A model generated the notes under the pieces. It had not been told where the DNA came from. It ran no database searches and saw only the letters and a program-made list of their open reading frames with translations. Of a DNA stretch of 64,000 nucleotides, positions 18,581-27,851 are shown piece by piece. Numbering within the stretch: position 1 is the first letter of the stretch; each line of letters opens with the position of its first letter. The position numbers and the translations under genes are program-made. The DNA is from Acidobacteriota bacterium (GTDB taxonomy: Bacteria > Acidobacteriota > Blastocatellia > RBC074): the NCBI GenBank assembly GCA_019639255.1, contig JAHBSF010000025.1:1-64000 (forward strand), in the 5' to 3' direction.

Positions 18581-20317
18581 ATGATTGATCGCGCAACTAT
18601 GATAAAAACGCAGAAGATTCCGGTTCTCATCCTGTGTGCGGCGTTGTGTGCGGCGCTCGCCTCCCCGCCGATTGCCGTTAAAAGCGCATCGCGCGCTCCG
18701 GTCAGGGCCCGCCACGGCATGGTCTCCTCCGTAAGCGAAATCGCCTCGCAGATCGGAGTCGATGTGCTCAAACGCGGCGGCAACGCCGTAGACGCCGCCG
18801 TAGCCGTGGGACTCGCGCTTGCCGTGGTCTGGCCCGAAGCGGGCAACCTCGGAGGCGGCGGATTTATGGTCATACGCCTCGCCAACGGCAAAGCCACAGC
18901 AATCGATTACCGCGAAATGGGACCGGCGGCCGCGCACCGCAACGTATATCTGGACTCCAGGGGCGAATACATCCCCGAATCCTCTACCTTCGGCCATCGC
19001 GCCGCGGGCGTGCCCGGATCGGTTGCAGGCATGGCGTACGCGCTCGAAAAGTACGGCACGATGAAATGGGCCGCCGTAGCCGAACCCGCCCGCAGGCTCG
19101 CCGTCGACGGATTTCCGGTCTGGTATCAACTCGAAAGAAGCCTGCGCAGCGGCGAGCGCGGCCTTTCGCGCGATCCGGAAAGCAAACGCATTTTTCTGCG
19201 CAACGGAAAATTCTACGAAACCGGCGAGATCTTCAAACAACCCGAACTCGGGGCAACGCTCGCACGAACGATCAGGGAAGGTCCGCGCGAATTCTACGAG
19301 GGCCGCACCGCACAAATGATTGCAGCGAGCATGAAAAAAGCCGACGGCTGGATGACGATGGAGGATCTGAAAAACTACCGCGTAGTCGAGCGCGAACCGC
19401 TGCGCGGCGCCTATCGCGGGCACGAAATAATCACGATGCCGCCCCCGTCTTCGGGCGGAATCGCGCTGCTGCAGATGCTCAACATACTCGAACGCTACGA
19501 CCTGAAAAGCCTCGGCTTCGGATCCTCTGCGTCTACGCACCTCAAGGTAGAAGCCATGCGCCGCGCCTTTGCCGACCGCGCGCAGTATCTCGGCGATCCC
19601 GACTTTGTAAAAGTTCCGGTCGCGGGGCTGATTTCGCGCCCTTACGCCAATACACTCGCATCAACTATCGACGCAAAACGCGCATCTACTTCCGAAACCG
19701 TCCGCCACGGCAACCCGCTCCCCTTTGAATCCGAACAGACCACGCACTACACCGTAGCGGACAAGGACGGAAACCTGGTTTCGTGCACAACTACAATCAA
19801 TCTGAGTTTCGGCGGCAAGGTCACGGTCGAGGGCGCGGGATTTCTTCTGAACAACGAGATGGACGATTTTGCGCCCAAACCCGGCGAACCGAACGCCTAC
19901 GGTCTGGTGCAGGGCGAGGCCAATGCAGTCGGTGCGCGCAAGCGGCCGCTGTCTTCTATGACGCCCACGATCGTGCTCAAAAACGGAAAGCTTTGGTTCG
20001 CCGCAGGCAGCCCCGGCGGTCCTACGATTATCAATACCGTGATGCAGATCATCACAAACATCGTCGATTACGACATGAACATTCAGCAGGCCATAGACGC
20101 CCCGCGCATACATCATCAATGGCTGCCCGATGAGATCACCTACGAACCTATGGGACTGGTTGCCGATGTCATCAACGCGCTCGGGGCGATGGGGCATCGG
20201 TTCGTAGACCGTCCGCGGTATATGGGCGACGCGCAGGGCGTCATGATCGATGACAAAACCGGCCTGCGGCTCGGCGCAAGCGATCCCCGACTGAACGGCA
20301 AAGCAGTCGGATATTGA
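18581..20317 (+). CDS. ggt: Gamma-glutamyltransferase (glutathione hydrolase)
   Basis: 578 residues, an N-terminal nucleophile hydrolase that cleaves the gamma-glutamyl bond of glutathione, normally in the periplasm. A signal peptide is visible (IPVLILCAALCAALA). Landmarks: GGNAVDAAVAVGLAL, GGGGFMVIRL, and the self-processing site where Thr of EQTTHYTVAD becomes the N-terminal nucleophile of the small subunit. Oxyanion region RPLSSMTPTIV and GSPGGPTIINT are present. The start is ATG 18581 or 18599, both after a 13-bp tandem repeat. It stands alone, with P palindromes on both sides. Confidence 0.93.
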   Translation: MIDRATMIKTQKIPVLILCAALCAALASPPIAVKSASRAPVRARHGMVSSVSEIASQIGVDVLKRGGNAVDAAVAVGLALAVVWPEAGNLGGGGFMVIRLANGKATAIDYREMGPAAAHRNVYLDSRGEYIPESSTFGHRAAGVPGSVAGMAYALEKYGTMKWAAVAEPARRLAVDGFPVWYQLERSLRSGERGLSRDPESKRIFLRNGKFYETGEIFKQPELGATLARTIREGPREFYEGRTAQMIAASMKKADGWMTMEDLKNYRVVEREPLRGAYRGHEIITMPPPSSGGIALLQMLNILERYDLKSLGFGSSASTHLKVEAMRRAFADRAQYLGDPDFVKVPVAGLISRPYANTLASTIDAKRASTSETVRHGNPLPFESEQTTHYTVADKDGNLVSCTTTINLSFGGKVTVEGAGFLLNNEMDDFAPKPGEPNAYGLVQGEANAVGARKRPLSSMTPTIVLKNGKLWFAAGSPGGPTIINTVMQIITNIVDYDMNIQQAIDAPRIHHQWLPDEITYEPMGLVADVINALGAMGHRFVDRPRYMGDAQGVMIDDKTGLRLGASDPRLNGKAVGY

Positions 20318-20318
20318 G

Positions 20319-20418
20319 AAAAGAGATAACGGAACAGACGAAATGATACGAAAATCACGGAAAAGTCGAATATTTCCGTTTGTTCCGTCTTATTTCGTCT
20401 GTTCCGTTATCTCTTCTT
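20319..20418. repeat. P-family palindrome, copy 5
   Basis: Fills almost the entire gap between the ggt stop (20317) and the next ATG (20419). Arms AAGAGATAACGGAACA / TGTTCCGTTATCTCTTCTT, forward centre. Confidence 0.9.
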
Positions 20419-21714
20419 ATGCCCATGAATCTGCGTCAACAAGCGCTCGAAATATTTCACCGCACGCTCGCCGAAATCGACGTTGAGCGCATCTCGCGCC
20501 GGGCCGTGAAGGAATACATAATGCCGGAGCTCGACGCCCCCCAACGGGTCATATGCATCGGCATCGGCAAGGCGTGCGTTGCAATGGGACGCGCTATCGA
20601 AGACGCGCTCGGCGAGCGGCTCACGGGGGGCCTGCTTGCTACAAACGCCGTGGTCGGAGAGACGCCGCAGAAATTCCGGATATTTCTCGCCGGCCATCCG
20701 GTTCCGAATCACGAAAGCCTCGCCGCCGCACGTTCGGGGCTCGAAATGCTGCGAGCCAACGACGATGAAACGACGCTCGCAGTGTTTCTGATTACGGGGG
20801 GAGGCTCGGCGCAGTTCGAGCTTCCGGTCGATCCCCGACTGACGCTCGATGACCTGCGTGAAGTCAACCGCGTGCTCGTGGGATGCGGAGCCGTGATCGG
20901 CGAAATGAACATAATCAGGCGGCATCTGTCGGCGGTAAAGGGAGGGAGGCTTGCCGAGGCCGCGCCGCACTCGCGCCGCATTTCGCTCTACATATCGGAT
21001 GTAAACAGCGACGACCTCGCAAGCGTAGCTTCCGGGCCCACGCTCCCCGGCGCATCGACGCTTGAAGATTTCCATCGAATCATCCAAAAATATGACCTGC
21101 TGCCGCGATTTCCGCCCGCAGTCAGAGAACTGATCGCTGAAGGAAGTATCGGCCCCTTGCCGAAGCAGACAAACAACGACGCACGGAGCACGCATCACCT
21201 GTTGCTGGACAACAGGAAGGCGATCGACGTTGCGCGGGCGTTTGCCGAAGGGCGCGGCTTCGTTTGCGAAACGGCCCGTGATCTCGTCGAGGGAGACGTA
21301 GCCGAAAACGCAAGCGAGCATCTGCGGCGCATTGCGGACCTGAAGCGGCGCAATCCCGGGCGCCGTGTGTGTCTGTTGTCGGGGGGAGAGGTGATATGCC
21401 CGGTGCGCGGCGCGGGCCTCGGCGGGCGCAATCAGGAATTCGTTCTGCGCGCGGCCATAGAACTTGCGGCGCAAGAACTGCGGGATGTGGTCGTTCTCAG
21501 TGCGGGCACCGACGGCATAGACGGCAACAGCCCCGCCGCCGGCGCGATTGCCGACGCCGGAACTGCGGCGAAAGCCCGCGCGCTCGGACTTTCGCCCGAA
21601 GCAGCGCTGCACGACAGCGACTCGTATTCGCTGTTTGCCGCTCTCGGGGATTCGATTATGACCGGGCCCACGGGCAACAACGTGCGCGATCTGCGATTGC
21701 TGCTCGCGCAATGA
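20419..21714 (+). CDS. gckA: Glycerate 2-kinase (GckA/TtuD, MOFRL type)
   Basis: About 431 residues. It phosphorylates D-glycerate to 2-phosphoglycerate. Signatures: ICIGIGKACVAMGRAIED, VFLITGGGSAQFELP, INxIRRHLSAVKGG-like segment, ISDVNSDDLASVASGPTLP, and the C-terminal MOFRL part (GLGGRNQEFVLRAAIEL, SAGTDGIDGNSPAAGA). The start is ATG 20419 or 20425 (MPMN); the leader is the arm of a P palindrome and holds no ribosome site. Since glucosylglycerate hydrolysis yields glycerate, it may connect with gpgS/gpgP 8 kb away, but they are not in one operon. Confidence 0.87.
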   Translation: MPMNLRQQALEIFHRTLAEIDVERISRRAVKEYIMPELDAPQRVICIGIGKACVAMGRAIEDALGERLTGGLLATNAVVGETPQKFRIFLAGHPVPNHESLAAARSGLEMLRANDDETTLAVFLITGGGSAQFELPVDPRLTLDDLREVNRVLVGCGAVIGEMNIIRRHLSAVKGGRLAEAAPHSRRISLYISDVNSDDLASVASGPTLPGASTLEDFHRIIQKYDLLPRFPPAVRELIAEGSIGPLPKQTNNDARSTHHLLLDNRKAIDVARAFAEGRGFVCETARDLVEGDVAENASEHLRRIADLKRRNPGRRVCLLSGGEVICPVRGAGLGGRNQEFVLRAAIELAAQELRDVVVLSAGTDGIDGNSPAAGAIADAGTAAKARALGLSPEAALHDSDSYSLFAALGDSIMTGPTGNNVRDLRLLLAQ

Positions 21715-21768
21715 ACATCAAACCCGGCGAAGTACGGAAGCTTTTTTCAGTTTCAGGAGAAGTATCGT

Positions 21769-22590
21769 TTGGAGCATTATCGATTCTTTCATACATCCTC
21801 GGCCGTTCTGATTGTCATTCTGGTTTCTACATTGATGCTTGCGGCGCAGGCGCCGAAATCCGCGCGCACGCCGTCCTCCGGCGCAACGAATGCCGACAGA
21901 TCCGCCGGACATAGAATCGGATTCGATGATGCGCGCAGACTGCTCGACGGCGAGCGCGAGGGAAACCTCAATCATCGCCCCAGCAGCTATTCGCGCACCC
22001 AACTGCGCGACGGGCGCATACTCGAACTGTTCTACCCCATAGCCGCAACCGCACGAACCGGCGCACGCAGAAGACCGGCGGGCATTCCCGGATACGGACT
22101 GCTCTACGCCACGGCGGCCGATTACGAGGAAGCGCACCGTCCGCGCCACATCCTGGAAGAGCTGCTGCCCAACGGCGCGTCGTTTATAGGCGAGATTCCG
22201 ATGCTGATCGAGCGGCTCGAAAAGCGCCTGCGCACCGGCGTGCGCCGCCTCGATTACACGCGCGCAAGCCTGCGCCGCATCGACGCCTATCTCGCCGCTT
22301 ATCGCAGAACGCACACGACGGCCGACGCCGACCCGGCCTTTTTTCAGGAACTGACGGCGTATTACGGCGAGGTTATGCGGCGCGAACTCGCAGCCGAGTG
22401 GCGCATACATCAGGAAAGCATCGCGCAGAAGCACGTGCAGGCCGTACCTAATCTGATTTTCACGGGCGCGGGCGGAAAGCGCGAACTCAAGCCCTGGAGC
22501 ACGGTCCTCAACGTGCTCTACAACGAGGATGTGCGCGGATTGACGATAACCGCTGCGGGCGACGCCGATCTGCGCGCCGCCCGTCAGTAA
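21769..22590 (+). CDS. Secreted or membrane-anchored protein of unknown function
   Basis: 273 residues from a TTG start with AGGAG 9 nt upstream. The N-terminus has one hydrophobic stretch (AVLIVILVSTLMLAA) that looks like a signal peptide or anchor. The rest is charged and Arg-rich, with helical segments (LLPNGASFIGEIPMLIERLEKRL, LRRIDAYLAAYRRTH) and no motif I recognise. It follows gckA by 54 nt on the same strand and ends directly at a P palindrome. Confidence 0.65.
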   Translation: MEHYRFFHTSSAVLIVILVSTLMLAAQAPKSARTPSSGATNADRSAGHRIGFDDARRLLDGEREGNLNHRPSSYSRTQLRDGRILELFYPIAATARTGARRRPAGIPGYGLLYATAADYEEAHRPRHILEELLPNGASFIGEIPMLIERLEKRLRTGVRRLDYTRASLRRIDAYLAAYRRTHTTADADPAFFQELTAYYGEVMRRELAAEWRIHQESIAQKHVQAVPNLIFTGAGGKRELKPWSTVLNVLYNEDVRGLTITAAGDADLRAARQ

Positions 22591-22680
22591 GGGAGATGAC
22601 GGAACAAACGGAATAAACGGACGGAAATATTCAACTTTTCCGTGATTTTCGTTTCATTTCGTTTGTTCCGTCATCCCTGC
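22591..22680. repeat. P-family palindrome, copy 6, between two convergent stop codons
   Basis: The element exactly fills the 90 bp between TAA (22588-22590, plus strand) and the stop TTA (22681-22683, minus strand). Arms GGGAGATGACGGAACA / TGTTCCGTCATCCCTGC; reversed centre. Confidence 0.92.
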
Positions 22681-24276
22681 TTATTTCCCCCAGGGTATGC
22701 GCCGATCCGGCTCTCCGAGGTCCAGCACGCGCAGGTTCAGTTCGCCGCGCGAGTGATAAATGATCGGGTATTTCCGCTCTTCGGCAATCGGGTCGGGAAT
22801 GCGCGTAGGGGACAATAGCGCCAGATACCGCACGCCCAGTCGGTTCCACGTCTCCCAGTTCCCCGCCGGGTCTTCGTTGTAAATCGCGCGGCGGCCGGTG
22901 TAGAGAAATACCAGCGCCGGATTGGTCGCGGCTACAACCGCGTCCTCGGGCAATCCTTCGCGCATCCACAGCAGCATCTCCTCGTTTTCCTCGAACGCGC
23001 GAACCAGCGCCGGCCTTTCATCGGGCGCCGATCCAAGGCCGCGGACGATGTAAATAAAGTTTGCATACAGATTGAACGCAACGATTACTACTGCCGCGAC
23101 CGTAAGCCCCCGCCAGTTCGGCGCCCACTCGCGCCGCCGCATAAGGAAACCATAGACAATACCTGCGCCCGTCAGAAGATAGAACAACCCGAAAGGCAGC
23201 AGCACAACGAGAAATCGCAGCGTATCCCACGGCCACAGCAGTATGATCGCAAGCGTCGGCGCGATAAACACCTCGGCCATCGTAGGGCCGCGCCGCCAGC
23301 TTGCGATGTAACCGATGATTATCAGCGCGCTCAGCGCAAGCGAAAGCGCCGCGGCTCCGGCGCCTGCGTCTTCGAGAAAGTAATACAGCCGCGCCGCCGA
23401 CAATTCCCCTGCATCGCGCGTCGTCATCCGCACCGCGTTTTGCCAAACGCGCTCGGGCAGATCCCGCACGCCTACGCTGCCCAGATGCGGGCTGCCCGCA
23501 GAGCGGTGCCAGAACTGCTCCGCATACGAGCGGACGATATAGCCGTTGTGTTCGCCCTGCTGTGCGGGTGTGGGCGCATTGATCTGCGCGTATATCGCCC
23601 AGGGCGCGACAAGCGCGGCCGCTCCGAGTACAAACGTAAGTGCTGCGCGGCGGCGGCGCTTGAGCAGCAGGTAGATGAGTCCTCCGATTATCACGCCGAT
23701 TCCGGCCGTGCGCACCAGCATCGCAAATCCGGCAATCAGCCCGGCAATGAGCGGCGTCCGTACAGCGTCCTGATGCTGTGCGCCGCGCTCTACGAGCGCA
23801 ACCGCCATCATCTGCACGAGCAGGTACACGGGCTCGGACATCAGCATTCCGGTAGACAGAAATACAAGCAGCGGAGCAACGGTTGCGGCCGTCGAGAGCG
23901 CAAGCGCAAAATGCCACGGCGCGCCTCTCAGATGCGTGAAATACCGGCAGGCAACCCCACCCGCACCGAGCGCCGAGAGTATGGAAAGCGATTTGAGCAG
24001 CGGAACATTTGAGGGGAAATCCGGAGCTATGCGGAATACAAGAGAGAGCAGAAGGGGAAATCCGGGCGGATAAAGCGGCATCAGACCGGGCGTGGGTGCG
24101 TTGATCAATTCGTAGCCGCGCCCCTCGGCGAGCGCCCGCGCCAGCAGCACATACCACGCATCGTCGGCCTGCAGGCCGATTACGCGGTCGAGGCGCAGCA
24201 GGTATACGGCAAACGCCGTCGCCCCGGCGGCGAGGGCTGCGGGCCGTTTCCACCTGATCGGGCGGCCGGTTTCCAT
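22681..24276 (-). CDS. GT-C membrane glycosyltransferase (ArnT/PMT-like), second of a tandem pair
   Basis: 531 residues with about ten membrane helices. Early in the first extracytoplasmic loop is an acidic pair (QADDAWYVLLARAL) like the catalytic Asp of lipid-linked-sugar transferases, then INAPTPGLMPLYPPGFPLLL. A C-terminal soluble domain follows (about 430-531). It should transfer a sugar from a polyprenyl phosphate outside the membrane. It starts at the stop of a paralogue (TGATG overlap), and the two align along their whole length, so this is a tandem duplication with translational coupling. Acceptor is unknown. Confidence 0.8.
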   Translation of the reverse strand: METGRPIRWKRPAALAAGATAFAVYLLRLDRVIGLQADDAWYVLLARALAEGRGYELINAPTPGLMPLYPPGFPLLLSLVFRIAPDFPSNVPLLKSLSILSALGAGGVACRYFTHLRGAPWHFALALSTAATVAPLLVFLSTGMLMSEPVYLLVQMMAVALVERGAQHQDAVRTPLIAGLIAGFAMLVRTAGIGVIIGGLIYLLLKRRRRAALTFVLGAAALVAPWAIYAQINAPTPAQQGEHNGYIVRSYAEQFWHRSAGSPHLGSVGVRDLPERVWQNAVRMTTRDAGELSAARLYYFLEDAGAGAAALSLALSALIIIGYIASWRRGPTMAEVFIAPTLAIILLWPWDTLRFLVVLLPFGLFYLLTGAGIVYGFLMRRREWAPNWRGLTVAAVVIVAFNLYANFIYIVRGLGSAPDERPALVRAFEENEEMLLWMREGLPEDAVVAATNPALVFLYTGRRAIYNEDPAGNWETWNRLGVRYLALLSPTRIPDPIAEERKYPIIYHSRGELNLRVLDLGEPDRRIPWGK

Positions 24277-25997
24277 CAGCGGATCATGTTGTTAAAGCGC
24301 GGCGCCGTCGTGCCCCACGGCTCGCGCGATTCGGGCGGCCCGAGGTCCACCACGCGCAGGTTGAGTTCTCCGGGCGACTGATAAACGATCGAATAGCGCC
24401 GTTCGGCTTGACTCGGCTGGCCCAGGGGCGCCGGGGAAATGTGCGCCAGATGGCTTACTCTCAACCGCTGCCACGTCGCCCAGTTCGCACCCGGATTATC
24501 TATCGCGATGGTTCGGCGACCGGTGTAGAGGTATACGAGCGGCGGATTGGGCGTCGCAACTACGGCGTCGGCCGGCAGCATGTTGTTCATCCATTCGAGA
24601 AGCTTCAGATTCTCGTCGAAGGCGCGAATTAACTGCGGGTGTTTGTTTGCATCGGCCGAGTACTTGTCAATCGTGTATTTGATGTTGCCGTACAGGCTGA
24701 CGAGGATAATTACAGATGCAATCGCGGACATACCGGCCCACGCAGATGTAATCGGCCGCTGCGACAGGCGAAGGTGCAGATGATAGATCAGGCGCAATCC
24801 GATCAGCAGATAAAAGATCGCAAACGGAAGCAGAGGTATGACGAACCTGAAAGTTTCCCACGGCCATACGAGTATCAGGCCGAGCATCATCGGGACGCTG
24901 ATTTCGGCCATCGTCAGGCGCTCGCGCGCCGCCGCAATATGCCCGGCGGCGACGAAAAGAAAAATCAAGAATGAAACGCCCCCGCGCGCCCCCGCTTCAT
25001 TCAGAACCGAAAGAAACGGAGCCAGAAACAAACTCGCCGCATCGCTGGTGGTCACCTCTGCAAGATTATTCCATACGCGCTCGGGCACCTGCCCAAACCG
25101 GATTGTGCCTGATGAAGTGTCGCCCGCACGGCGCTGCCAGAACTGCGTAGTGTAATCCTGGACAATATAACCGTTTTGCTCCTGCCGCTGTTCGGGCGTA
25201 GGAGCGTGAATGCGCGAGTAAATCGTCCACGGGCCGAATACGGCCGCTGCTCCGAGCACAAAAATCGCCGCACCGCGCCTATGGCGGCTCAATAACAGAT
25301 AAATCACGCCGCCTGCCGCCAGCATCAGCGCTACCGACCGGACGAGCAGCGCAAATCCCGTTACAAGCCCGCCCAGCAATATGAATATCAGCACCCGGTT
25401 CCGGTTTTCCTCCTGCACGCCGCGCTCTACGAGCGCAATCGCCCCCATCTGCGCGAGCAGAAAAAGCGGCTCCGACATCACCATCGCCGTCGATATATAA
25501 ACCAGCGACGGAGCAATGGCCGTGCACGCCGCTACCGCAAGTCCGAAATACCACGGCGCGCGACGCACCCTCACAAAATACCACCAGCATATGCCGGAGG
25601 CGCCGAGCGAGGCGAGGATCGACACCGATTTGAGCAGCGGAACGTTCGAGGGGAAATCCGGAGCTATGCGGAAAACAAAGGAAAGCAGGAACGGAAATCC
25701 GGGCGGGTAAAACGGCATCAGATCGGGCGTCGGCGCGTTGATCAAGCGGTAGCCCTGCCCCGAGGCCAGAGCCTTGGCAAGCAATACATACCACGCGTCG
25801 TCAACCACCAGGCCGGCTACGCGGTCCAGCCGCAGCAGATACACGGCCGCCGCACCGGCCAGAGTCGCAAGTCCGGCAAGCAGCGGCAGGCGGCCGATCC
25901 TTCGTGGTGAATCGGCCGTGTCAATTGCGGCTCCGGATTGATCGTAGACCTCAGGGGCCGACTTGTCCGCCCTGTAAGCGCCGGTCCGTCTGCTCAT
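24276..25997 (-). CDS. GT-C membrane glycosyltransferase (ArnT/PMT-like), first of a tandem pair
   Basis: 573 residues. It shares with its downstream paralogue VYLLRLDRV, DDAWYVLLAKAL, INAPTPDLMPFYPPGFPFLL, RIAPDFPSNVPLLKS and LVERGV. About ten membrane helices, then a C-terminal domain with YTGRRTIAIDNPG. Compared with the paralogue it has roughly 40 extra N-terminal residues before the first helix (MSRRTGAYRADKSAP...). ATG 25997 is chosen; the open frame further upstream runs through an F3 palindrome and into rplS and is not coding. Promoter not seen; the F3 element lies directly upstream. Confidence 0.78.
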   Translation of the reverse strand: MSRRTGAYRADKSAPEVYDQSGAAIDTADSPRRIGRLPLLAGLATLAGAAAVYLLRLDRVAGLVVDDAWYVLLAKALASGQGYRLINAPTPDLMPFYPPGFPFLLSFVFRIAPDFPSNVPLLKSVSILASLGASGICWWYFVRVRRAPWYFGLAVAACTAIAPSLVYISTAMVMSEPLFLLAQMGAIALVERGVQEENRNRVLIFILLGGLVTGFALLVRSVALMLAAGGVIYLLLSRHRRGAAIFVLGAAAVFGPWTIYSRIHAPTPEQRQEQNGYIVQDYTTQFWQRRAGDTSSGTIRFGQVPERVWNNLAEVTTSDAASLFLAPFLSVLNEAGARGGVSFLIFLFVAAGHIAAARERLTMAEISVPMMLGLILVWPWETFRFVIPLLPFAIFYLLIGLRLIYHLHLRLSQRPITSAWAGMSAIASVIILVSLYGNIKYTIDKYSADANKHPQLIRAFDENLKLLEWMNNMLPADAVVATPNPPLVYLYTGRRTIAIDNPGANWATWQRLRVSHLAHISPAPLGQPSQAERRYSIVYQSPGELNLRVVDLGPPESREPWGTTAPRFNNMIR

Positions 25998-26030
25998 CCC
26001 GTTTGCGATATGTTGCGGCGTTGGCGGCCC

Positions 26031-26172
26031 TAAATCAATCCCAGCAGAATGGTACACACAACAGAGTCCGCGTCTGGGTACGCACGCGCCCTCGCGTGCT
26101 TTCGTCGGCGAATGAACGCACGCGAGGGCGCGTGCGTACCCAATAATGTGTCCCGATGTTCCGTGGTTTGAT
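26031..26172. repeat. F3-family palindrome, copy 2
   Basis: Arms TAAATCAATCCCAGCAGAATGG... and ...CGATGTTCCGTGGTTTGAT with the GGGTACGCACGCGCC core mirrored. It starts right after the rplS stop (TGA at 26173-26175, minus strand) and ends about 30 bp before the glycosyltransferase start. Confidence 0.88.
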
Positions 26173-26556
26173 TCACGAATTCGCGGCGGAACCCTTCTTG
26201 GCCGTAGTCCGCGTATCGCGCTCGCGTATGCGTGCAGCCTTGCCGCGCAGCGCGCGCAGGTAGTAGAGCTTGGCGCGGCGCACACGGCCGCGCTTGACCA
26301 CATCGATGTGGTCGATGATCGTCGCATTGAGCGGGAATATGCGCTCTACGCCGATGCCGAACGAGGTCTTGCGCACTGTGAAGGATTCACGGATGCCGTC
26401 GCCGCGCCGGGCTATTACCACGCCCTCGAACGCCTGCAACCGCTCCTTGTTTTCGCCTTCCTTGATGCGCACGTGAACGCGCACGGTGTCGCCCGGAATG
26501 AAATCCGGAATCCCGCTTTTGTACTGCTGTTTTTCCAACTGCTCCAGTCGATTCAT
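26173..26556 (-). CDS. rplS: 50S ribosomal protein L19
   Basis: 127 residues. Recognised by [50 protein letters not shown] and [16 protein letters not shown]19 sits at the 30S-50S interface. It is the last gene of the ffh-rpsP-khpA-rimM-trmD-rplS cluster, about 60 nt after trmD, with a short P-type palindrome in between. The stop is directly followed by an F3 element. Confidence 0.96.
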   Translation of the reverse strand: MNRLEQLEKQQYKSGIPDFIPGDTVRVHVRIKEGENKERLQAFEGVVIARRGDGIRESFTVRKTSFGIGVERIFPLNATIIDHIDVVKRGRVRRAKLYYLRALRGKAARIRERDTRTTAKKGSAANS

Positions 26557-26579
26557 TGCCCTTACCTCAACCGATCAGA

Positions 26580-26618
26580 TGATAACGGAACATATTTCCG
26601 TATGTTCCGTCGTCTCTC
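26580..26618. repeat. Minimal P-family palindrome, copy 7
   Basis: A short 39-bp form: GATAACGGAACATA TTTCCG TATGTTCCGTCGTCTCT. Only the outer arms remain. It abuts the trmD stop codon. Confidence 0.75.
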
Positions 26619-27409
26619 TATTCATTCTCAGACTCGAAATTTGCGGCCAGCTCCGCGAGCCAGCGTCTTTCTTCATCCGTCAACGGCGCGCTTTCAAGCA
26701 GTTCGGGCCGGCGTCGCAGCGTCTTTCGCAGCGCCTCACGCCGCCGCCAGCGCGCCACTTCCGCGTGATGCCCGCCCACAAGCACCTCGGGCACGCGCAT
26801 TCCCCGAAACTCGGCCGGCCTCGTATAGTGCGGACAATCCAGCACGCCCGCAGCAAAAGAATCGTGCACGGCCGAAGTCTCGCTGCCAAGCGCACCGGGC
26901 AGCAGCCGCGTCACTGCGTCGATTATTACCGCTGCGGGCAGCTCTCCGCCCGTCAATACGTAATCGCCGATCGATATTTCATCCGTGGCCAGATGCTCGG
27001 CTACGCGCTCGTCTACGCCCTCGTAGCGCCCGCATATAAAGATCATTCTCCGGCACTCGCGCGCCAGACGCCCGGCTTCCGCCTGCCCGAACAACCGTCC
27101 CTGCGCCGACAGCAGCACTACCGCCGTGCGCTTTTTATCAGGCGCGGTTTGCGTATCCGCGTCGACTGCCATTGCATCTTCCGCAAGCAGCGTTTCTACG
27201 GCCCGAAACACCGGCTCGGGCTTGAGCACCATTCCGTCGCCGCCGCCGAACGGCCGGTCATCGACTACGTGATGCCTGTCGAATGTAAAAGAGCGCAGAT
27301 CGTGCACCGCGATCTCTATGATTCCCTGCTCGCGCGCCCGCCTTATGATCCCGTGATGCAGAGGACCCGCGAAAAACTCCGGGAAGATCGTCAGCAGATC
27401 GAAACGCAA
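26618..27409 (-). CDS. trmD: tRNA (guanine-N1-)-methyltransferase TrmD
   Basis: 263 residues. TrmD methylates G37 of tRNAs using SAM bound in a trefoil knot. Signatures: [60 protein letters not shown], and [16 protein letters not shown]. Length is slightly above the usual ~240-250. The stop TAG touches a short P palindrome. It is separated from rimM upstream by a 440-bp repeat island, unusual for this operon. Confidence 0.96.
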   Translation of the reverse strand: MRFDLLTIFPEFFAGPLHHGIIRRAREQGIIEIAVHDLRSFTFDRHHVVDDRPFGGGDGMVLKPEPVFRAVETLLAEDAMAVDADTQTAPDKKRTAVVLLSAQGRLFGQAEAGRLARECRRMIFICGRYEGVDERVAEHLATDEISIGDYVLTGGELPAAVIIDAVTRLLPGALGSETSAVHDSFAAGVLDCPHYTRPAEFRGMRVPEVLVGGHHAEVARWRRREALRKTLRRRPELLESAPLTDEERRWLAELAANFESENE

Positions 27410-27427
27410 AACAATCCGAGTGCTGAG

Positions 27428-27582
27428 GAGGAAGAAGAAGTGCTGAGTGCTGAGTGCTGAGTGCTGAGTGCAATCAGGAACTGAAGAACTTTAATTCAAA
27501 GCATCTGTAATTAAAGTTCCTGATTTCCTGTTTGCACTCAGCACTCAGCACTCAGCACTCAGCACTTCTTCTTCCTCGCGCT
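27428..27582. repeat. CTGAGTG-repeat palindrome, copy 1
   Basis: Arms made of (AGTGCTG)n / (CAGCACT)n tracts, preceded and followed by GAAGAAGAA / TTCTTCTTC, with an inner inverted part AATCAGGAACT ... AGTTCCTGATT and the loop region near CAAAGCATCTGTAATT. A second copy at 46595-47030 is split by an M element; a half-copy is near 55627. Confidence 0.85.
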
Positions 27583-27612
27583 CAGCACTCTCTCTTTCTC
27601 CTCTCAGAGCGT

Positions 27613-27827
27613 GTCTTGAAAGCCCCGAAGGGGCGATAGATCTGTAGCCTGGTGCGCGAGCGCCAGGTCAGATCGAGAAACGCTTCCGAGCCCTGAAAGG
27701 GCGAAAGATCAATATAGGAATCTTCCGCCCTTTCAGGGCTGGAATTGATGTTGGCCTGAAACCCAGGGCTTACGCCGCTGGGCTACAGATCTATCGCCCC
27801 TTCGGGGCTTTCAAGACCCTCTCTCAG
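27613..27827. repeat. M-family palindrome, shorter variant
   Basis: Ends GTCTTGAAAGCCCCGAAGGGG ... CCCCTTCGGGGCTTTCAAGAC enclose the family block GTAGCCTGGTGCGCGAGCGCC and the 'gagccctgaaagggcgaaagatc' inverted pair. It lacks the TACTCTG ends of the 238-bp copies. It lies between rimM and trmD. Confidence 0.8.
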
Positions 27828-27851
27828 CACTTCTTCTCCCTTTCAGGACCT

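Noticed and set aside
26000-26327. Extension of the first glycosyltransferase upstream into rplS
   Set aside because: It would overlap rplS in another frame and run through an F3 element; ATG 25997 fits the protein family.
27437-27580. CTGAGTG tandem tracts as a CRISPR array
   Set aside because: Units are about 7-bp microsatellites without spacers and form a palindrome; no cas genes nearby apart from a solitary Cas4-like protein 10 kb away.
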